From NCBI GenBank assembly GCA_006538405.1, contig BJKQ01000014.1:1-64000 (forward strand): a stretch of DNA of 64,000 nt, written 5' to 3'. The notes under the pieces are model-generated. The model saw only the letters and a program-made list of their open reading frames with translations, had not been told where the DNA came from and did no database searches. Below, piece by piece: positions 34,977-48,374 of the stretch. How positions within the stretch are numbered: the first letter of the stretch is position 1; the number at the start of each line of letters is the position of its first letter. Both the position numbers and the translations under genes were made by a program. Source of the stretch: Hansfordia pulvinata. Its lineage: Eukaryota > Ascomycota > Sordariomycetes > Xylariales.

Positions 34977-37900
34977 GTTGGAGGGCCGGGGCGACGCCGT
35001 GATGACAGGGGAGAATGCGGTGCCTGGCGGCAGCGGGTTCACAGGCGGCGAGGCGCGTAGAAGAGAGAAAGACTAGAAATGCAGCCCCGGTGGGAGCGCA
35101 AGACAACAGTCTCAACCCTGGCCGATTCAAGGCAGGCGTGAGCCACGGCGTCGCTGGGCGTCGGTTCGAAGTTCGCAGAGGTAGTCACGGGGGATCGGCT
35201 GCTGGGTCGGGACAAGCATCTGGGTCTTGAAGAGAAGAGAGGAAAAGAAGGCGTCGAAGTCCTGTTTCTGATGCATTTGCAAGCGGCGGGTACGGGTGCT
35301 GGTAAAAAGTTGCGTGGTTCAGACGGTTCACCAAAGGGTGGGTGGCGAAAGGAGGGAGAAGAAGAAAGCAACGCGAAGGGGGGGAGGCATGCAGCGCCTA
35401 ATAAACGGAAATGCATCAGGGCTGTGTGCGCGAGGGCGGGCGGGCGACTTTGGGGGGGGTTTGCTGGAGAGCCCTCACGCCTCCAGCCCGGGGCAGGCTC
35501 CACTGAAAACCGGAGGTACAGCGCACAAGCCCCCACCGTACAGGCACTGATGGCCCTGGAGCCATGATCTCAGGCACCTTTTTCAGCTGGAGGTTTCAGG
35601 GCTGCCGGTGCCCAGTGGGCTTCACCATGGCGGGCAGTGGCTAGTGACGAGAGTGCTGGTATCCATGTGCTGGCAACCAATGCGTCTTGCGAGTATTGAC
35701 TTTGACCTTGGCGTGCCATGCCGTCTCTACCTCCTGCAGTGACCGAGCTGTTTTACATGCAGATCCAACCTTAGCCAACGTAGTTCCATTGCAAGCGGAC
35801 ACATCAGGTCTCGGGGTTTGGAGTCAACCAGCGCGAATGACTATTGCCAGCAGTATTTGGAAGGCAACTTCAGAAGTCGGTCTCGGAGGTCTGTCTCCAT
35901 GCAGCATATGTAGGTACATGTAGTCTAAGTACACTCGCCTGCCGCGAGCACATGGAGAGAAATGCAAGTACCGTGCTGTGTACATGTGCCTACATACCTT
36001 TTAGTTAGGTACCTTCGTACGGTACTGATGAAAACAAAATGAGGTCTGCGACCCCGGGCTGTGGGTTGAAGCAACATGACTGGACGGGTACATGTATCAG
36101 CGCCGCTCCTTCCTGCAATGGCTGAGTCCAGCAGCCCTGGGCCGTGGGCGGCCGCAGACTTGCAACGACCTCTTCCTTCACGACGTCCAGCACGGAGACC
36201 AGGTAGCTCAGCTGTATCCGGCCAGCCTGGCAAGGTTGGCTGCAAGGTTCAGGCAGGCACACTGCACCGGGTTGGGCTTTTCATCAAGAGCGACCGACCT
36301 GAAGGATGGCCTTCCGCGCCTGCCCGGGCCGGGCCCCGCCCCCAGCCCAGATCCGCGGGTTGCGGGTGGGTTGGAGGGATTAATTGGCCTGATCATATCC
36401 GTATCCGTGCATTTACTCGTACGCGTACACCACTTCAGAGGTATGTTCCATGAGAGTGGAAGAGAGAGAGCCTTGAATTTATTGGAAACGCCCCTTCTTT
36501 CTTCCAAAGGCCGGGTTCCCCGTCTTTTGCGCTCAAGTATGAGTATCATCTTTATCGTACTCCCGATCTCTGACCTTCCAGCCTGTCACGCCTGTGCAGC
36601 CGTGGCAGCCCGCCTCCCTGCTGCGCGATCTCCTGACGAGTACCTACTTACTCCCACGACCCACACGGCCCGCTGGCTGGCTGACGGAATGTAGGAAAAT
36701 GAATATCTGTCGCGCCCTGTGCTCGTGTACTGGTGGCTGTCCGAACACTGGCCTTACTCAGGCACCCACGGCTCCATGACTCCATCATGGCGACAGCGCC
36801 CGGCTGAGAGGCCGCTAGTATGGGACACCCGCACAGGCGTGACGGACACGGCCACCCAGGCGCGATGCCGCAAATTTTGAATTCTGCTTCGTCTGGTGTC
36901 ACGTCACTACGGAGACCTGACGGGGCACGGAGGCGGGTCCGTTCTAGACGGCTAGTAGCGGGGAAGATGCGCCTGGGCTGTTTGATTTTTTTTCTTTCTC
37001 TCCTGCTCTCCCGCTCGTCCCCTCACAAACGGGACCCCAGAAGGACAGGCGTGGCCCCCTCGGTGCGTGGTTGCCCCCCCTCCCCCGCTGCCAACAGCGC
37101 CATCGATGGCGCGGGCGGGAAATGACCAGCGGGCACGGTCACAGGCACGACACAGGCGCAAGCACCGGCACATGTCCCAGCGTTGCGTCCTGCCTCCGAC
37201 GAGCGCCCGTACATATCTCCCTGGGTCTCGTCCCGTACGGGCAGGTCACGCTGAGGTCGTATGGAGTTCGGCCCAGGCCCGGGCTGACTTGTTGGATTGG
37301 GTTCGAGACACACTGCAACCGCGGCTTCGATTTCCATCCGCGGCGACCAGCAACCCCACGCTGTTACTCCAGCGCCGCTGCCCTGTCTTTCTTGGCGGAC
37401 CGGACCTCGGAGTCCCGCCAGACTTGCACCGCTCGCGGACGAGTAAGTCACCGCCCGTCTGACGGACCGCTGCCCTATAGGAAGCGCGCTATTGGTGATC
37501 TGCCCGGCTATGAATCACAGGCTGTGCGCTGGTCGTGGCCACCGGCCTACGTGGTCGAGCGTGATCTGTCGACGTGAGGCGACTGGCTAGTGTCGCTTGG
37601 GGGAAGGGGGCGGTGCTGGCTGCTGGGCCTCGAGACGAATTTCTTCGCTCTCCGTCGCCAGCAGGGCCATGGCACAAGATGCGCGAGAATCGACCTGGCA
37701 TGACATGGCGACGGGCGAACGACCGCCAGTAGGGCACATGGGGCAGACAAACAGGACTGCCAGGTCAATGACATGAGCTTCCATACTATCCACGGGTTAG
37801 GTGGTATGTGGTCCCAAGTTGAGCATTTGCGCACATTGCATTGCCGCGCGCACGCCGGCGCAGTCGATGCATGCAGGTCGGGCAGCCAGGCGCTCGGCAC

Positions 37901-39366
37901 CCAACGTCAACCAGTCACCAGTCCAAGCTGTGGCGGTGCCGTCATCAGCAGAGCCAGCCGCCGTGGCAGCCCATGGAAACCACCAGGGGTCTTGGTCACA
38001 GACCCGCCCTCCGGACCCGCCCCGCCGTCTTGTGATTCGAGCCCCTTGCCTTGTGATGCGGGCAGACGGGATGCGATTTCTCTTCTCTCTGCCGTGTGGT
38101 CTGACGTACGAGACGCGCTGTGAGGAGCCGCGCGCCAGTCGCGGCCCGAGACTGCGAGCGAGCGAGCGAAGAATGAAGACGTCTAGTTTTCATGCTTGAC
38201 CGGTCGTCCATCCGCGTCGCCGTCGCCTTCGCTTCGTGCATTGCTCGATTTGGGGCGGCGGCCCAAGCTGCGAGGCAGCGGCGTCTGGAATGCGAGCGCG
38301 CACAAATAGAGAAGAGGGACGGGAGCCGCTGGCAACGAAGGCGAAGCCGTGGCTTTGTGCGTTGTGCTGTGTGGTGTGGGACGGGAAAGGTGTCAGCCCT
38401 GAAGATCAGGATTGCAGCGTGCGTATCCTGTATCCTGTGCCTGTGTCCACCCTCCATGGATGGATTTGGGCAGCCATCAGGTTAGCGCCGATCTGACCCG
38501 TCGCACGGCTCTAAAATTAGCACCCACATTGGCTTAGGGAGCGCCGTTGGTAAGAATGTGCAGTACTCGTACGAGCACTCTTGCAAAGTCACCCACGTGA
38601 AAGGGTGAGCATGGAGAGGCCTTTCGGTCTCAAAGCACCTCAAAGCCATCCGACCTGCGTCGAATGAGTACGTACCTTAAGTACTTTAGGGCAGGTAACG
38701 AGTAGGTAACGGATGCAGATCCAATGGATCAGATCTCGTGACAGTCAAGCAGGGGAAACCAGGCCGTGACTGCCCAGGCCTATCACGAGTACCGCCTTAC
38801 GAGTAGTTCGCATATCCAGCACGTGCCTGCTGTTTCCGTTCTTCGCAACATCGCACAGACTGACGATACCTCAGGTACCTTAGGGGGGGCGATCCAGGCA
38901 GGTGCTCCTTCCACCGTAGATGTTACGAACGTGCGCATGCAACCCCGCCAACAGTTGGAAGGCACGCCCGCGATATTGCTAAACTTGTGCGGCTGTGCTT
39001 GTAGGTACCTACCCCTACTGGAGTACGAATAGATGAAGGATGGTGACATCATCACCCGGCCAGAAATTCCAGGTTAATGAGCTTCAGCTCCCATTCCCAC
39101 CGAATCGTCGTGGAACACGTGCCGTCTTTGCTCACCTCCCTCATCATTCCCTACCGGCGACATGGCCAACGCCGCCGCATGGTGACTGGCTCCAGGGTCT
39201 GAGCGCCTCTCACCAAGACTCCAGCTAAGAACCGACCAGTATATTCTGCAGAAAGTATGCTCGACATTCAAGCAAACGGCTAGGGGTCTATGTGCAACCT
39301 GCGGTGTCCCGCGAACAGACGAGGCTCCGGCAACCCGTATATACAAGCCCGCATGCAGGTGGTTCA
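34977..39366. other. Intergenic region upstream of the kinase gene
   Basis: The first few hundred bases should be promoter and 5' leader of the kinase. An acceptor-like CTAG precedes the open frame near 35075, so a short upstream coding exon is possible. The rest holds short unconvincing frames and CGAGTAC palindromes (for example 38566-38575). Confidence 0.5.
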
Positions 39367-40075
39367 TCAGCGCGGGTCCCGGATTCCCCAAGCATCAATT
39401 TGTGACCCGACCCGCGAAAGAGACGAGTCGTCGTCGGAAGACGAGATGTCAGAGTCGTCGGAACTCTCTGGGGCAGTGTCGTCCGAGTCGCTCGAAGAGT
39501 CGGACAATTCGTCCGTCTGAATGGACCAGACCTTCCTGACCATCTTGAACTCGCAAAAGCTCTTCTTACCACACTTCCAGTTGCTGTCCCGCCGACCTAA
39601 GCCGCATATACTTCTGCACTGATGGTCCGCCTTCCACCTATCGGCCTCTTTCTCTTGGTACTCGCACGTTTGACGCCCCTCTTTGCAAGCTGGAGTAGAC
39701 AGCTCCGGGTTCCAAGAGACACCAGACTCAGCTGGCTTGAGCTTCTCGCACACCTTTCTCTCCCCGCATATCCAATTCCTGTCGTCTTTTCCGATGCCAC
39801 ATTTCTCGCGGCACATCTGGTAGTCCTTTCCGGGACGGCACGGGATTCCTCCCAACAGCCCTCCGCTGCAAGTCCGCCACCATGCTCGAGATATTAGTGG
39901 ATTTGGCGACATGCTCATGCGTGTCTGCGTTGGACGACAAACCTGTTAGTATGCAGTTTTCCTGGGTGATGAGGCTCTCAGGACTTACCGACTCTTCCAC
40001 GGGTACAGCCGCAGCGTTTTCCATGGGCGCCAGCAAGCACGCGATGGCGACAAACATAACCCGACTTGACAACAT
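39367..40075 (-). CDS. Secreted 12-Cys protein with duplicated Cys motif and acidic Ser tail (effector-like)
   Basis: Exon 1 (40075-39989) encodes MLSSRVMFVAIACLLAPMEN then AAAVPVEES, a signal peptide. A 64-bp intron (GTAAGT donor, ACTAAC branch site, CGCAG acceptor) leads in phase 0 to exon 2 (39924-39367); the product has 214 residues. The mature part has 12 Cys. Two segments repeat the same pattern: CGIGKDDRNWICGERKVCE and CGLGRRDSNWKCGKKSFCE, each preceded by Cys-x3, giving C-x3-C-G-x-G-x2-D-x-N-W-x-C-G-x4-C-E. The last 50 residues are Asp/Ser-rich (DSSSDSDDTAPESSDD). An upstream ATG at 40123 would bury the signal peptide and is less likely. I recognise no named family. The make-up fits a secreted fungal effector or wall-associated protein, but no function is shown. 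It sits alone between long gene-free stretches. Confidence 0.78.
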
Positions 40076-43000
40076 TATGAACGACTCTCGACAATTCGTA
40101 ACCAGTTCAAACTCCGCTTTCAACCCTTCGATGTTGGCTTTTCGGCGGTTGTAAACACCACTCGGGAGCCCTCACCTTTCGAATTTGTGCTGCGTAGGTT
40201 GATGTGTTTGGCTGCGTTTGCCCGCTCTTCTGCTCCTTTTAGTTCACCAACGCATCTGCCGGTTCATATACACAAGTTCGACCGCCCTGGTCAGAGCCGT
40301 CGACAAGGATTTCGTCTGTGAAAGAGGGGAGTGCGATTCCATTGGGAAGGTCGCAACGTCCGTCGTGGGGGGAAAAGAGGCAAAGCCAAGTCGAGGCGCA
40401 ACACGACGCAGCCTGTCACTCTCCATAACTTTCTGGGAGCGAACCCTGTTCGCAGAGAAGACTTCGAGCTCGTGCGATCGTGCGTGCTTTCCCTTTTCTC
40501 CCCTTCCCCCACTGACTTAGCCGTTCGCCCACCTGCAAAAGCGAGAGTCTCCGCATGAAAGTACCGGAAGATCCCCGACTTGGCGCGACACCACCAGCGG
40601 CGACTTACATCGAATAAAATCGCCTGTCAGACGCCAAATCAACCGAGACGACGAGGCGCTGCTCTTGGAATCAGCGGTAGCGCATCCTTAATTCTCGGCT
40701 GTCCCGCCGAATGTGGACCCGGGCTGTCCAGGTCATCGCACTCCTAGTGCTGCGTTTGGCAAGTGTGCTGTCGCAATCATGTACGCCCGACTTCTAGTGG
40801 CGACGGTGACGGTCAATGGCGGCCGCCGCGGATACATCGCAGGCGAGGATTGGACGTTCACCTCACGTGCAGGGTGGCGAGTGTCGGCACCACATTTATC
40901 ATCGCGTGCCGCCGGTTCCATCGCACAGCACAGGTCTTGGTCCCGTGGGGAGATGATTGGCTGTCGATTCTCGACAACACTTCCAATGCCACTTGCCTAA
41001 GCTGGGCGTTTCTTGGGTTTCTGTTATTTGGAGAACTGGCACGTATACCGACGGGTCTTCATGTGTGAGTGGCAAATTTCTCTGTTACGAGTCCCACACT
41101 CTTTTTCTTTTTTTTTTACACTCTTCCCACCAAGTTCCGGTCGTTGCTCTCCTGTCTGAGAGGCTCGGGCGCTCCTTTGTCAAGACGGCTTCCTTCATCG
41201 TGACCCTTTCCAGAGCGCTAAGGCGGGGTAAGCCCACGTGTTGACCCGCAAGTTCGTGAAATACCCAACCTAACGCGGGATTCTCCTCTGGGCGCGAGTG
41301 CCATGCTGCTCGGCAGTGGCGCGGGCGGATCGCCGAAGCAGACTCCCCGGTGCTCGCCGAAAAGGGATGGAGCCAGGGTGGCCACCACTTCGCTCCTCCC
41401 TGGTTCCGTAATTCGTGCTGAATACTCGTAGTCCTTCCAGGGCTTGGCCCGAATTGGCAGGCCTTGTCGTGCGCCAGAGGCAAAAAAGGTCAAATAGGGC
41501 CTGTTCGAACTCTCCTAATCGAGCAGGTTACAGCATGCATTGCCAGACTCAGATTCCAGGCGCTGCCACTGTAAATCGTCATTGCAGTCGGCCGCCTGAC
41601 CCGAAGACGGGAAAATAAAACAGTGGCACGGGAGGCGAGGGCCAGGAGCCGCTTGCCTCCTTGTCCTTCTCTCTCACTTCTTCTCGCATGCTCATGTAAG
41701 CTAGGTGTACCCACCGGCGGCTTGGTCTTTGGCTTGGGCTCATCCTTGTCACATATCCCGCCCGGTCTCGAGAATGTTTATCACTCAGTCCATCAATCTG
41801 AGGGCGAATACAAGGCAAGAAGAAGGCTGCTCAAAGTCATGACAAACGCCAACATTGGGGATCGACGAAACATCACAGCCGCGACGGACACGTGCGAGCG
41901 GGTGATGCCCCCCCCACCGCACGGGCAGGGTTCCGGCTCGCCACCAGCGGAGGTGGCCAAGCTCGACAGCATCAAGGGGGAAAGAAGAACAAAAAGAAAT
42001 CTCCCGCTCCGGCCCGAGGTCCCGATGCCCGATGCCCGAACCTGACCCTGGCCTGGCCAGCGTCACCCGATTGCGACATTCCGTACAAGGGGCCCTGCGT
42101 GCTGCACGGCTCGCTCGTCCGTCCCACAGTGGCCAGTGAACAATGGATATCGTTTGAGAGAAAGAGGAAGAGGCAAGAGAGAAAGAGAGAGAGAGAGCCC
42201 GGGTGGCAATGGCACGTGTCAAGCATCTGTTGCTCAAATGAAAGATGGGCTTTTGCAGCGGAGAAAGCCATCCCGAGCAGCCGCTTGGGCGACGGTGAAC
42301 AGACTCGTCAAGATGCTACTATCAAGAGCCCCTCGTGTGCCGGGGTCGGGTCACGGTCGATCTCGGAGCAAAAACAAGCCGTTGCGATGCCGAGTGGGAC
42401 CGAAAGAGACAACTGACTGGCAAAAGCCACCTTTCTTAGCCATCGGGAGGCAAGTTTCACATTTTCTTCGAGTCCTATTTTGGGAAGTTTGAATGTGTGA
42501 AATTGGAGCTTGCAAGTACAACCGGAGCAACACGTGCCGAGGCGACTCAAGTGCGTAGAATATGAATTAAGAAGGGAGAGATAACGAATGCACTATGCCG
42601 GCAGTTCTACCACCTTACACCTCCGTCTCGTTCCGTACAGCCGTCGCTATTCTGTCGTTAACATCACGTTGCTGCGTGTTCTTCACCCTCGACCTTGAGC
42701 TTGCCCTTGCCGAGCTCAGGTTCACTCATATCTTCTCAGAGTGGTCTGCCTCGCATCCTCCATCGTACAAAGCTGGATCTTAATCCAAGCCGGAACTGCT
42801 CATTTTAGGTTATTCTGCACTTATGCATTGCGCACATGAAATGCTCTTGTCGGGTCCTCGATTGGAGCTGACCCGCATTACCGCGACGCTCTTCTGCAAT
42901 GATTGTTGGCATGACTCGCAAAATTTGCCGTCACAGCCGCCATTCTTTGGATACCCACGTTGACCAGAGCGCCGAAGCTGGAGCTAAAGCATCATGGCTA

Positions 43001-43140
43001 CTGTCCGACGATTGTGAGCGACGGTCAGTGCTGACGCGCACTAGAAATGGCACGACATATTCGTATGATGGCCGAGGAGCCAGAGTCAAAGGTTGATGAG
43101 CCGGGCCATCGGACCAAGGAGACGCGAAAAATGACGACCT
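40076..43140. other. Intergenic region
   Basis: It holds the promoter of the Cys-rich protein gene and the 3' end of BBC1. Short overlapping frames on both strands, none convincing; purine-rich GAGA-type tract near 42155-42200. Confidence 0.5.
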
Positions 43141-46100
43141 CTAGTCGCGCGCAGGTCCCCAGCCAACCCAAGAACGAGGCATCACACGCCAAATTTTGAC
43201 CTCGCCCGAGCGAAGATCCTCGAGACGGAAGCTCTCCTGTTTACACTTCTTGCTCTCGCGGCCCTGCTCCCAGGCGCGTACCTTCTTCTTTGTGCCGTCC
43301 CATTCAGCGACAATGCCCACATGGTCTGGCTTGCCCACTTCCGCGGTGTACTTCTGGTGCATCGCTCCATGCTTTCCTTGGAACTTGGCGTTGCGAATCG
43401 ACACAATATCTCCAGGGCGGATCTCGTCATTCATCTGCGTCGATGCATTGGCCAGATTGGCATAGACGAGCGCGCCATACGAACGTGTTCCGACCGGTCC
43501 GAGTGCGTCCTTGAGTGGTTTCAGCAGTTCATGCACCAGCGCATGCGGGGTACCATCGCCGATAATGGTGTCCTTCTTGCCCGTGATAGTGCCGGCCAGC
43601 TGTCTACCAAACGTCTCATATGCCTGCTCAAGCTGGTCTTGGCGAAGGTTGCGTGGAGGCGGTTCGTGTCGTTGATCAGTTTCGCTATTGGTCGGATCTT
43701 GTGGGTCGTAAACAACCGTGATCGTTGTCTGCGAGTAGTCTTGGAAGAGTATCGCGATTTCCTTTGTAACTTGAGTTCTGCCGCCGGGCGCCGAAGCAGT
43801 AGACTCGGTCGTCTCCGAGAGAAGATCCTTCCGCCCTTGCAGAATAGGAGGAAGGCCGTTCGGAGACATCCACCATTTGGTATGCTCGGCCAGGTCAATG
43901 TCGTTGGCCATGAAACCGGTCTCTTGCGATATGGAAGCTCGAGGACCGTCCACAGACCTCCTCGCGGCGGTCTGTCTGGAAACGTCCAAAGACTGCCTGT
44001 GCGACGGAGTACGGGCAGGCGGCGGCGGCGCGGGAGCAGCTCGTGGAGGGGGCGGTGATTGAATCGGAGCGGGAGCGTCTGTTACTGGAAACGGCTCCTC
44101 ATGAAGGACATTGAAAGCGCCGGGAGGGGGTGGAGCAGCAGCAGATGGCGTGTTCGGGGCGTTGTAGTTGAAAGGGTCGTAGTCATCGTCGTACGCCTGG
44201 GGGGTAGGATTGGTTGGCGGAGGAGGCGGAGGGACCGCACGAGGTGCGTCCATGGACTGTCTTGCAGGTGGTGCCTGGGAGGGAATAGCCGGGGGCCCAC
44301 GAGGGGCACTTGTGGAGGGGATCGGCGGAGGCAATGACGGAGGTGCCTCTGCCACTGGTGACCGGATTGAAGCGTTTTCGTCGAGGCTGGAATCGCGTTG
44401 GTGTGCCTTGAGCGCATCCTTGTGTGGCACCGATGATCCGATGTCAGTATCGTAGTCTCCTTCATATTCCGTCACCTCGCCCTCTTCTCCATTATCCAAA
44501 GCGCCAGGCTGCATAGGCTGTGCAAGCCTCTGATCAGCTGTAGATGTTCGGCTCAAGGCACCTGGCGGAGGAGGTGGAGGAGGTCGGCTCTGGGTCGGCA
44601 AAGGGGGGGCTCCTCCTGGGATAGGCGGAGGCGGTCTGCTATTCCGTTTCGGCGGCTGGGGAGGCATCTGCGGCGAAACGGGCGTATTGGGGCCATGCGA
44701 TGTGGTCTGGTCAATACTGGACCGAGGCGATGTCGGCAAAGGGGGCGATGCCGCCGCGGGAATCGGTGGTGGAGCTCGAGAAGCTGCCGAAGCCTCTGCC
44801 GCCACAGGTTTCTGAGGGTTTTCGGACAGCTCATCGTCCGTTTCGGAGCCCGCTGACAGCATGCCACCCGGGGGCGGTGGTGGAGGAGGCCGAGCTAGCT
44901 GGGTGTCAGAAAGGGGCGCAAGTTGTGCACGGGGTAACTCACAGCCACTCGGGACTGGGGGAGGCGCAGGACGCGCACCAGGCACCGGCGGGGCGTTGCC
45001 AGGGACAGGGGGCGTGGCTATGCTTTCGAGTTAGCCTCTTCGTATTGTGAAAGCATGTTGAGTGAGATTGGGAACAGTGACATACGCTGCGGCGGTGCCT
45101 CTTGAGGGGTGGCAGTGACGACAGGGGTGATTTCGGCGCCAGTGGCATCTGCGTCGTCGACTTCGGTTTCTTCTTCCACCTGTCTCTGCTTACCCATGCC
45201 AGGCAGGGCCATGGGTGTAGGGACGGGGGGAGCAGCCACCGGCGTTGGAGTTGACTCCTCGGCACGCTCCGGCGCCCTGGAATCCGGAGTGGGAATGCTC
45301 TTTTTCTTCTTTGGAGGCGCGGGGGGCGGCATGCCAGCACCAAACATGCCGTACATGCCCATGCCACCGCTCATTTTGGCCATTCGGGCACGGAGCTCTT
45401 CCTTGCGTCTGGCCTCGGGGTCTCCGTCGTCCTCTTCCACCTCATCCTCGCCACCCTCTGGGACTTGCTCAGCGGCAGGCGCAGGCGCGGGGACAGGCCT
45501 GGACTGAGCATCACTGTCCTCCTTCTCGGCGAGATCCTCCTGACCCTCGGTTGTGTCGCCGGCGCCTGACATATCGGCTTCATTGCCGTCATTTTCCACG
45601 GTATCTCTGGTCGACTTCCTGCGAATGGGCAGCGGTTGGCGCGGGGGCTGAGACTCGTCTGTGGAACCCCTTGTTGACTCGGTGGATTTCCTGCTGGCTG
45701 CAAGCTCGGCCGTATCTTGACGCTCCAAAGGCGGCGCGGGCGCCTCTGACTCGTCAACAGCAGGCGTAGCCGCAGGCTGTTGCGTGTCATCCCGCTTCTT
45801 TGGTGGAGGGGGCGGACGCTTGGTTTTCTTGGCCGCGGCTTCGGCATGACGCTGCGCCTGCTCGGCTTGTTGCTTTTGAAGCAAAGCAATGCGGTCCTTC
45901 AAGCTCGTTGGTTTAGGCTGGTCATCGTCGCCCTCCTGAGAGGCAGCGGCGGGGACGAGACCAGCTTTCTCGGCGTTTTCCATCGACTCGGCTTCTCGCT
46001 CCCTGATCTCCGGATCTTCCTCGCGTCGATAGACCTTGGCGGTTGGTGCTTGTTGTGGCGGGGGCACAAAGGCATTGCGACTGGGCGGAGGAGCGACGAA

Positions 46101-46787
46101 AGGTTTCTTGATGAAGTTGGTGCCGCCAGAGCCAAGGTTACCTGGTTTGAACGGGGTGACAGGGGGGGCAGCAGGCTTATTGAAAGCAGCTATGCGGTCT
46201 TTGAAGGAGTTACCAGAGGGCTTCTCGGAGACGGGAGGGGGCGCAGGTTTCGAGATAGACGGCGCCCTTGGAGGAAGCGAAGCAGCTGGGGGAGTGGCGG
46301 CAGACACAGGAGCCGCAACCGGAGCCGCAACCGGAGCCGCAACCGGAGCCGGAATTGGAGCAGGCTCCTGCGCAGGGGCGGGCGCGGGAGCTGGGACAGA
46401 CTCGGGCTCAGATGGCTGGAAGGTCGGTACGGGCGGTGGCGACGGGGAGGCGGGCTCTGCAGTTGGTGGTGGAGGTGGCGAGGCGGGAGCGGGCTCGACA
46501 ACGGGTTCGGGGGCGGGGACGGGCTCAGGCTCGGTGGGAGAAGGGTCGGAGTCCTTCTTGCGCCTGGCTGGACGCGGAGGGGCGGTGGGCTCGAACTTTT
46601 CGACGAAATTGCGAGGGAAGATGCCCTCTTGCTTGGACCCCGAGGCATCGTTGTACTCACCACCGTACCAGTCGTCGTCTTCCACGTCTGTGACGGTGAT
46701 GATCTGGCCGACGTCGAAGGGCAAGTCATCCTCGTGGGACGAGGTGTACTCATAGAGAGCCTTAACCTTGAAAGGAGGAGTCGCCAT
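43141..46787 (-). CDS. BBC1: SH3-domain actin-patch protein Bbc1 (Mti1-like)
   Basis: Two exons on the minus strand: 46787-45086 and 45017-43141. The 68-bp intron starts GTATGT and ends CATAG, and a Pro codon is split. The product has about 1192 residues. An N-terminal SH3 domain (residues 6-68) shows ALYEYTSSHEDDLPFDVGQ, DWYGGEY and GIFPRNFVEKFE. A very long Pro/Ala-rich middle follows, with poly-Pro runs, Lys-rich FKDRIAAFNK and LKDRIALLQK repeats and a helical QKQQAEQAQRHAEAAAKK stretch. The ordered C-terminal domain (about 940-1190; WWMSPNGLPP, SYGALVYANL, GDIVSIRNAKFQGKHG, DHVGIVAEWDG) is typical of Bbc1. In yeasts Bbc1 binds type I myosin and restrains Arp2/3-driven actin assembly at endocytic sites. 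It is divergent from the RTR1-like gene, 3.8 kb away. Confidence 0.9.
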
Positions 46788-48374
46788 TATGAAGTGACCG
46801 TGGCAGTCAACGTGGGAGGATTAAGAAAGGTGTTCCTGGAGGGGTCGATGACGATGGTGATGATGGGGGCAGACTACGAATAGTAGCCTTGAAAGGATTG
46901 TGGCTGAAAGCACATAAGGGGAGGCTAAGGGATGATGAGCAGCAGGTCGTCGAGGGGTGCGAATAGGATCGGGGTAGCGACGACGACGACGACCTGCAAG
47001 AGCTTCCACGGGACGATCGCGTCCCGAAACGATGATATCTGGATTGTAGATGGCGACAAGACTTCCAGCGGAGTGACGCAGGGCCGGGTGCTGCAGCTGA
47101 GGTCGGAGCGGCGATGGGGGGAACACGGGGAGGGGTGACCGGTGCTGGAGGCGAGCGGCGCTCAGTCGTCGCCGTAGGGACGAGGCGTGTGCGTGACGAG
47201 GCTGGGCAAGGCCCGAGGGGGTTTGACGAGGCACGACGATGACAAGACGCGGGGCGGGAGAGGAAAGGAGGGTGAGGGATGAGGTGTGTGCGTAGGGCAG
47301 GAAAGCCGGCTGCGATGCGGCCTTGGAGAACGAGGTACTGGATCAGGCAGACGGGACCGGATGGGCTCCTTGCGCTGGGGGCCGCCTGGGGAAGCAGAGG
47401 GAGGCGGCGTGCCTCAGCTCCCGTGCAACCTGGAGCGGCTGCTGGCGATGGGCGGGACCTCCAGGACCTCCGGCGGGAGTCATAGGTAACGCGCCCCCAG
47501 TGGAGGCCGTCCCGTCATCCATGCGCATCGCCACTACCTTGTAGGTACCCGGCTGGTGCGCTTCCATTGCCGCACGTCCCGGGTACCCTCACGGCCTCCT
47601 CGAGTCTTCAATGCACCTGCCCAGGTACTTTTCCATATCTCCTGCCTTACCTTGGGTACCCATCCGCAGAGGTACCTCAGGTAGGTAGGTACGGCTGATG
47701 CGATCCTCCCATGGATCTCCTGCGTCGCTATGAGAGTGATCCGACGCAGGAGGTAGGTGAAGTATGGACACACCAGTATCTGCGAGTTACCTCTTCTCTG
47801 CGAGCAAGGTACTCGTACACCCGTCGAAACTTGTGCGGAGTTGAGGCTGAGCCAGATGCACCCTGACCTGCCTACGAGTACTCGTACGTACATGTGCGTC
47901 GAACACATATCTGTCTGTACCGGCTTACCATATATCGCACTCCATGCATTGCAATGCAGACGGCCATGCTGGGTTGGAGTGCAGAGAGAGTTGCGGCTAT
48001 CTGGGATACATATAGAGCCCCTGTATATTCGTTCGTGATACAGATAACCTCAATCAGGTGCACGATGCTAGCCAGCAGGTGTCTATGATCTACCTCTGCG
48101 AGTACCTAAGGCAATGCAGCTTCTCTCCAGATGCGCCGGAAGAGCCGGAATCTCCGGCTGCTACATCAAGGCTGGAGATATTGCCCAGACCTGCACATGT
48201 ACTCGCCCGAGTATCTGCGGGTACCTGTTTTCACCTAGACGCCTGCCAAGATACCCGGCCCAGCAGTCTTAAGGCATGTATGTGTGCCCTGTGTTGTTGA
48301 ACATTTCCAGAGCAGACCTCCCAAGCCATTCTCGTTGCACTGTGCGGGACGTCCTTGTTTGAGGATAGGTACCT

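Noticed and set aside
36195..36260. Box A-like TAGCTCAGCTG on the plus strand
   Set aside because: There is no box B at the right distance and the D stem does not pair, so no tRNA fold exists.
44888..44932. Possible 44-bp intron in BBC1 exon 2 (GTGAGT ... CCCAG)
   Set aside because: Removing it shifts the frame into an early stop, and 44 bp is short; the unspliced frame continues normally.
45780..46883. 367-codon plus-strand frame rich in Arg and Gly
   Set aside because: It is antisense to BBC1; the SH3 domain proves the other strand.
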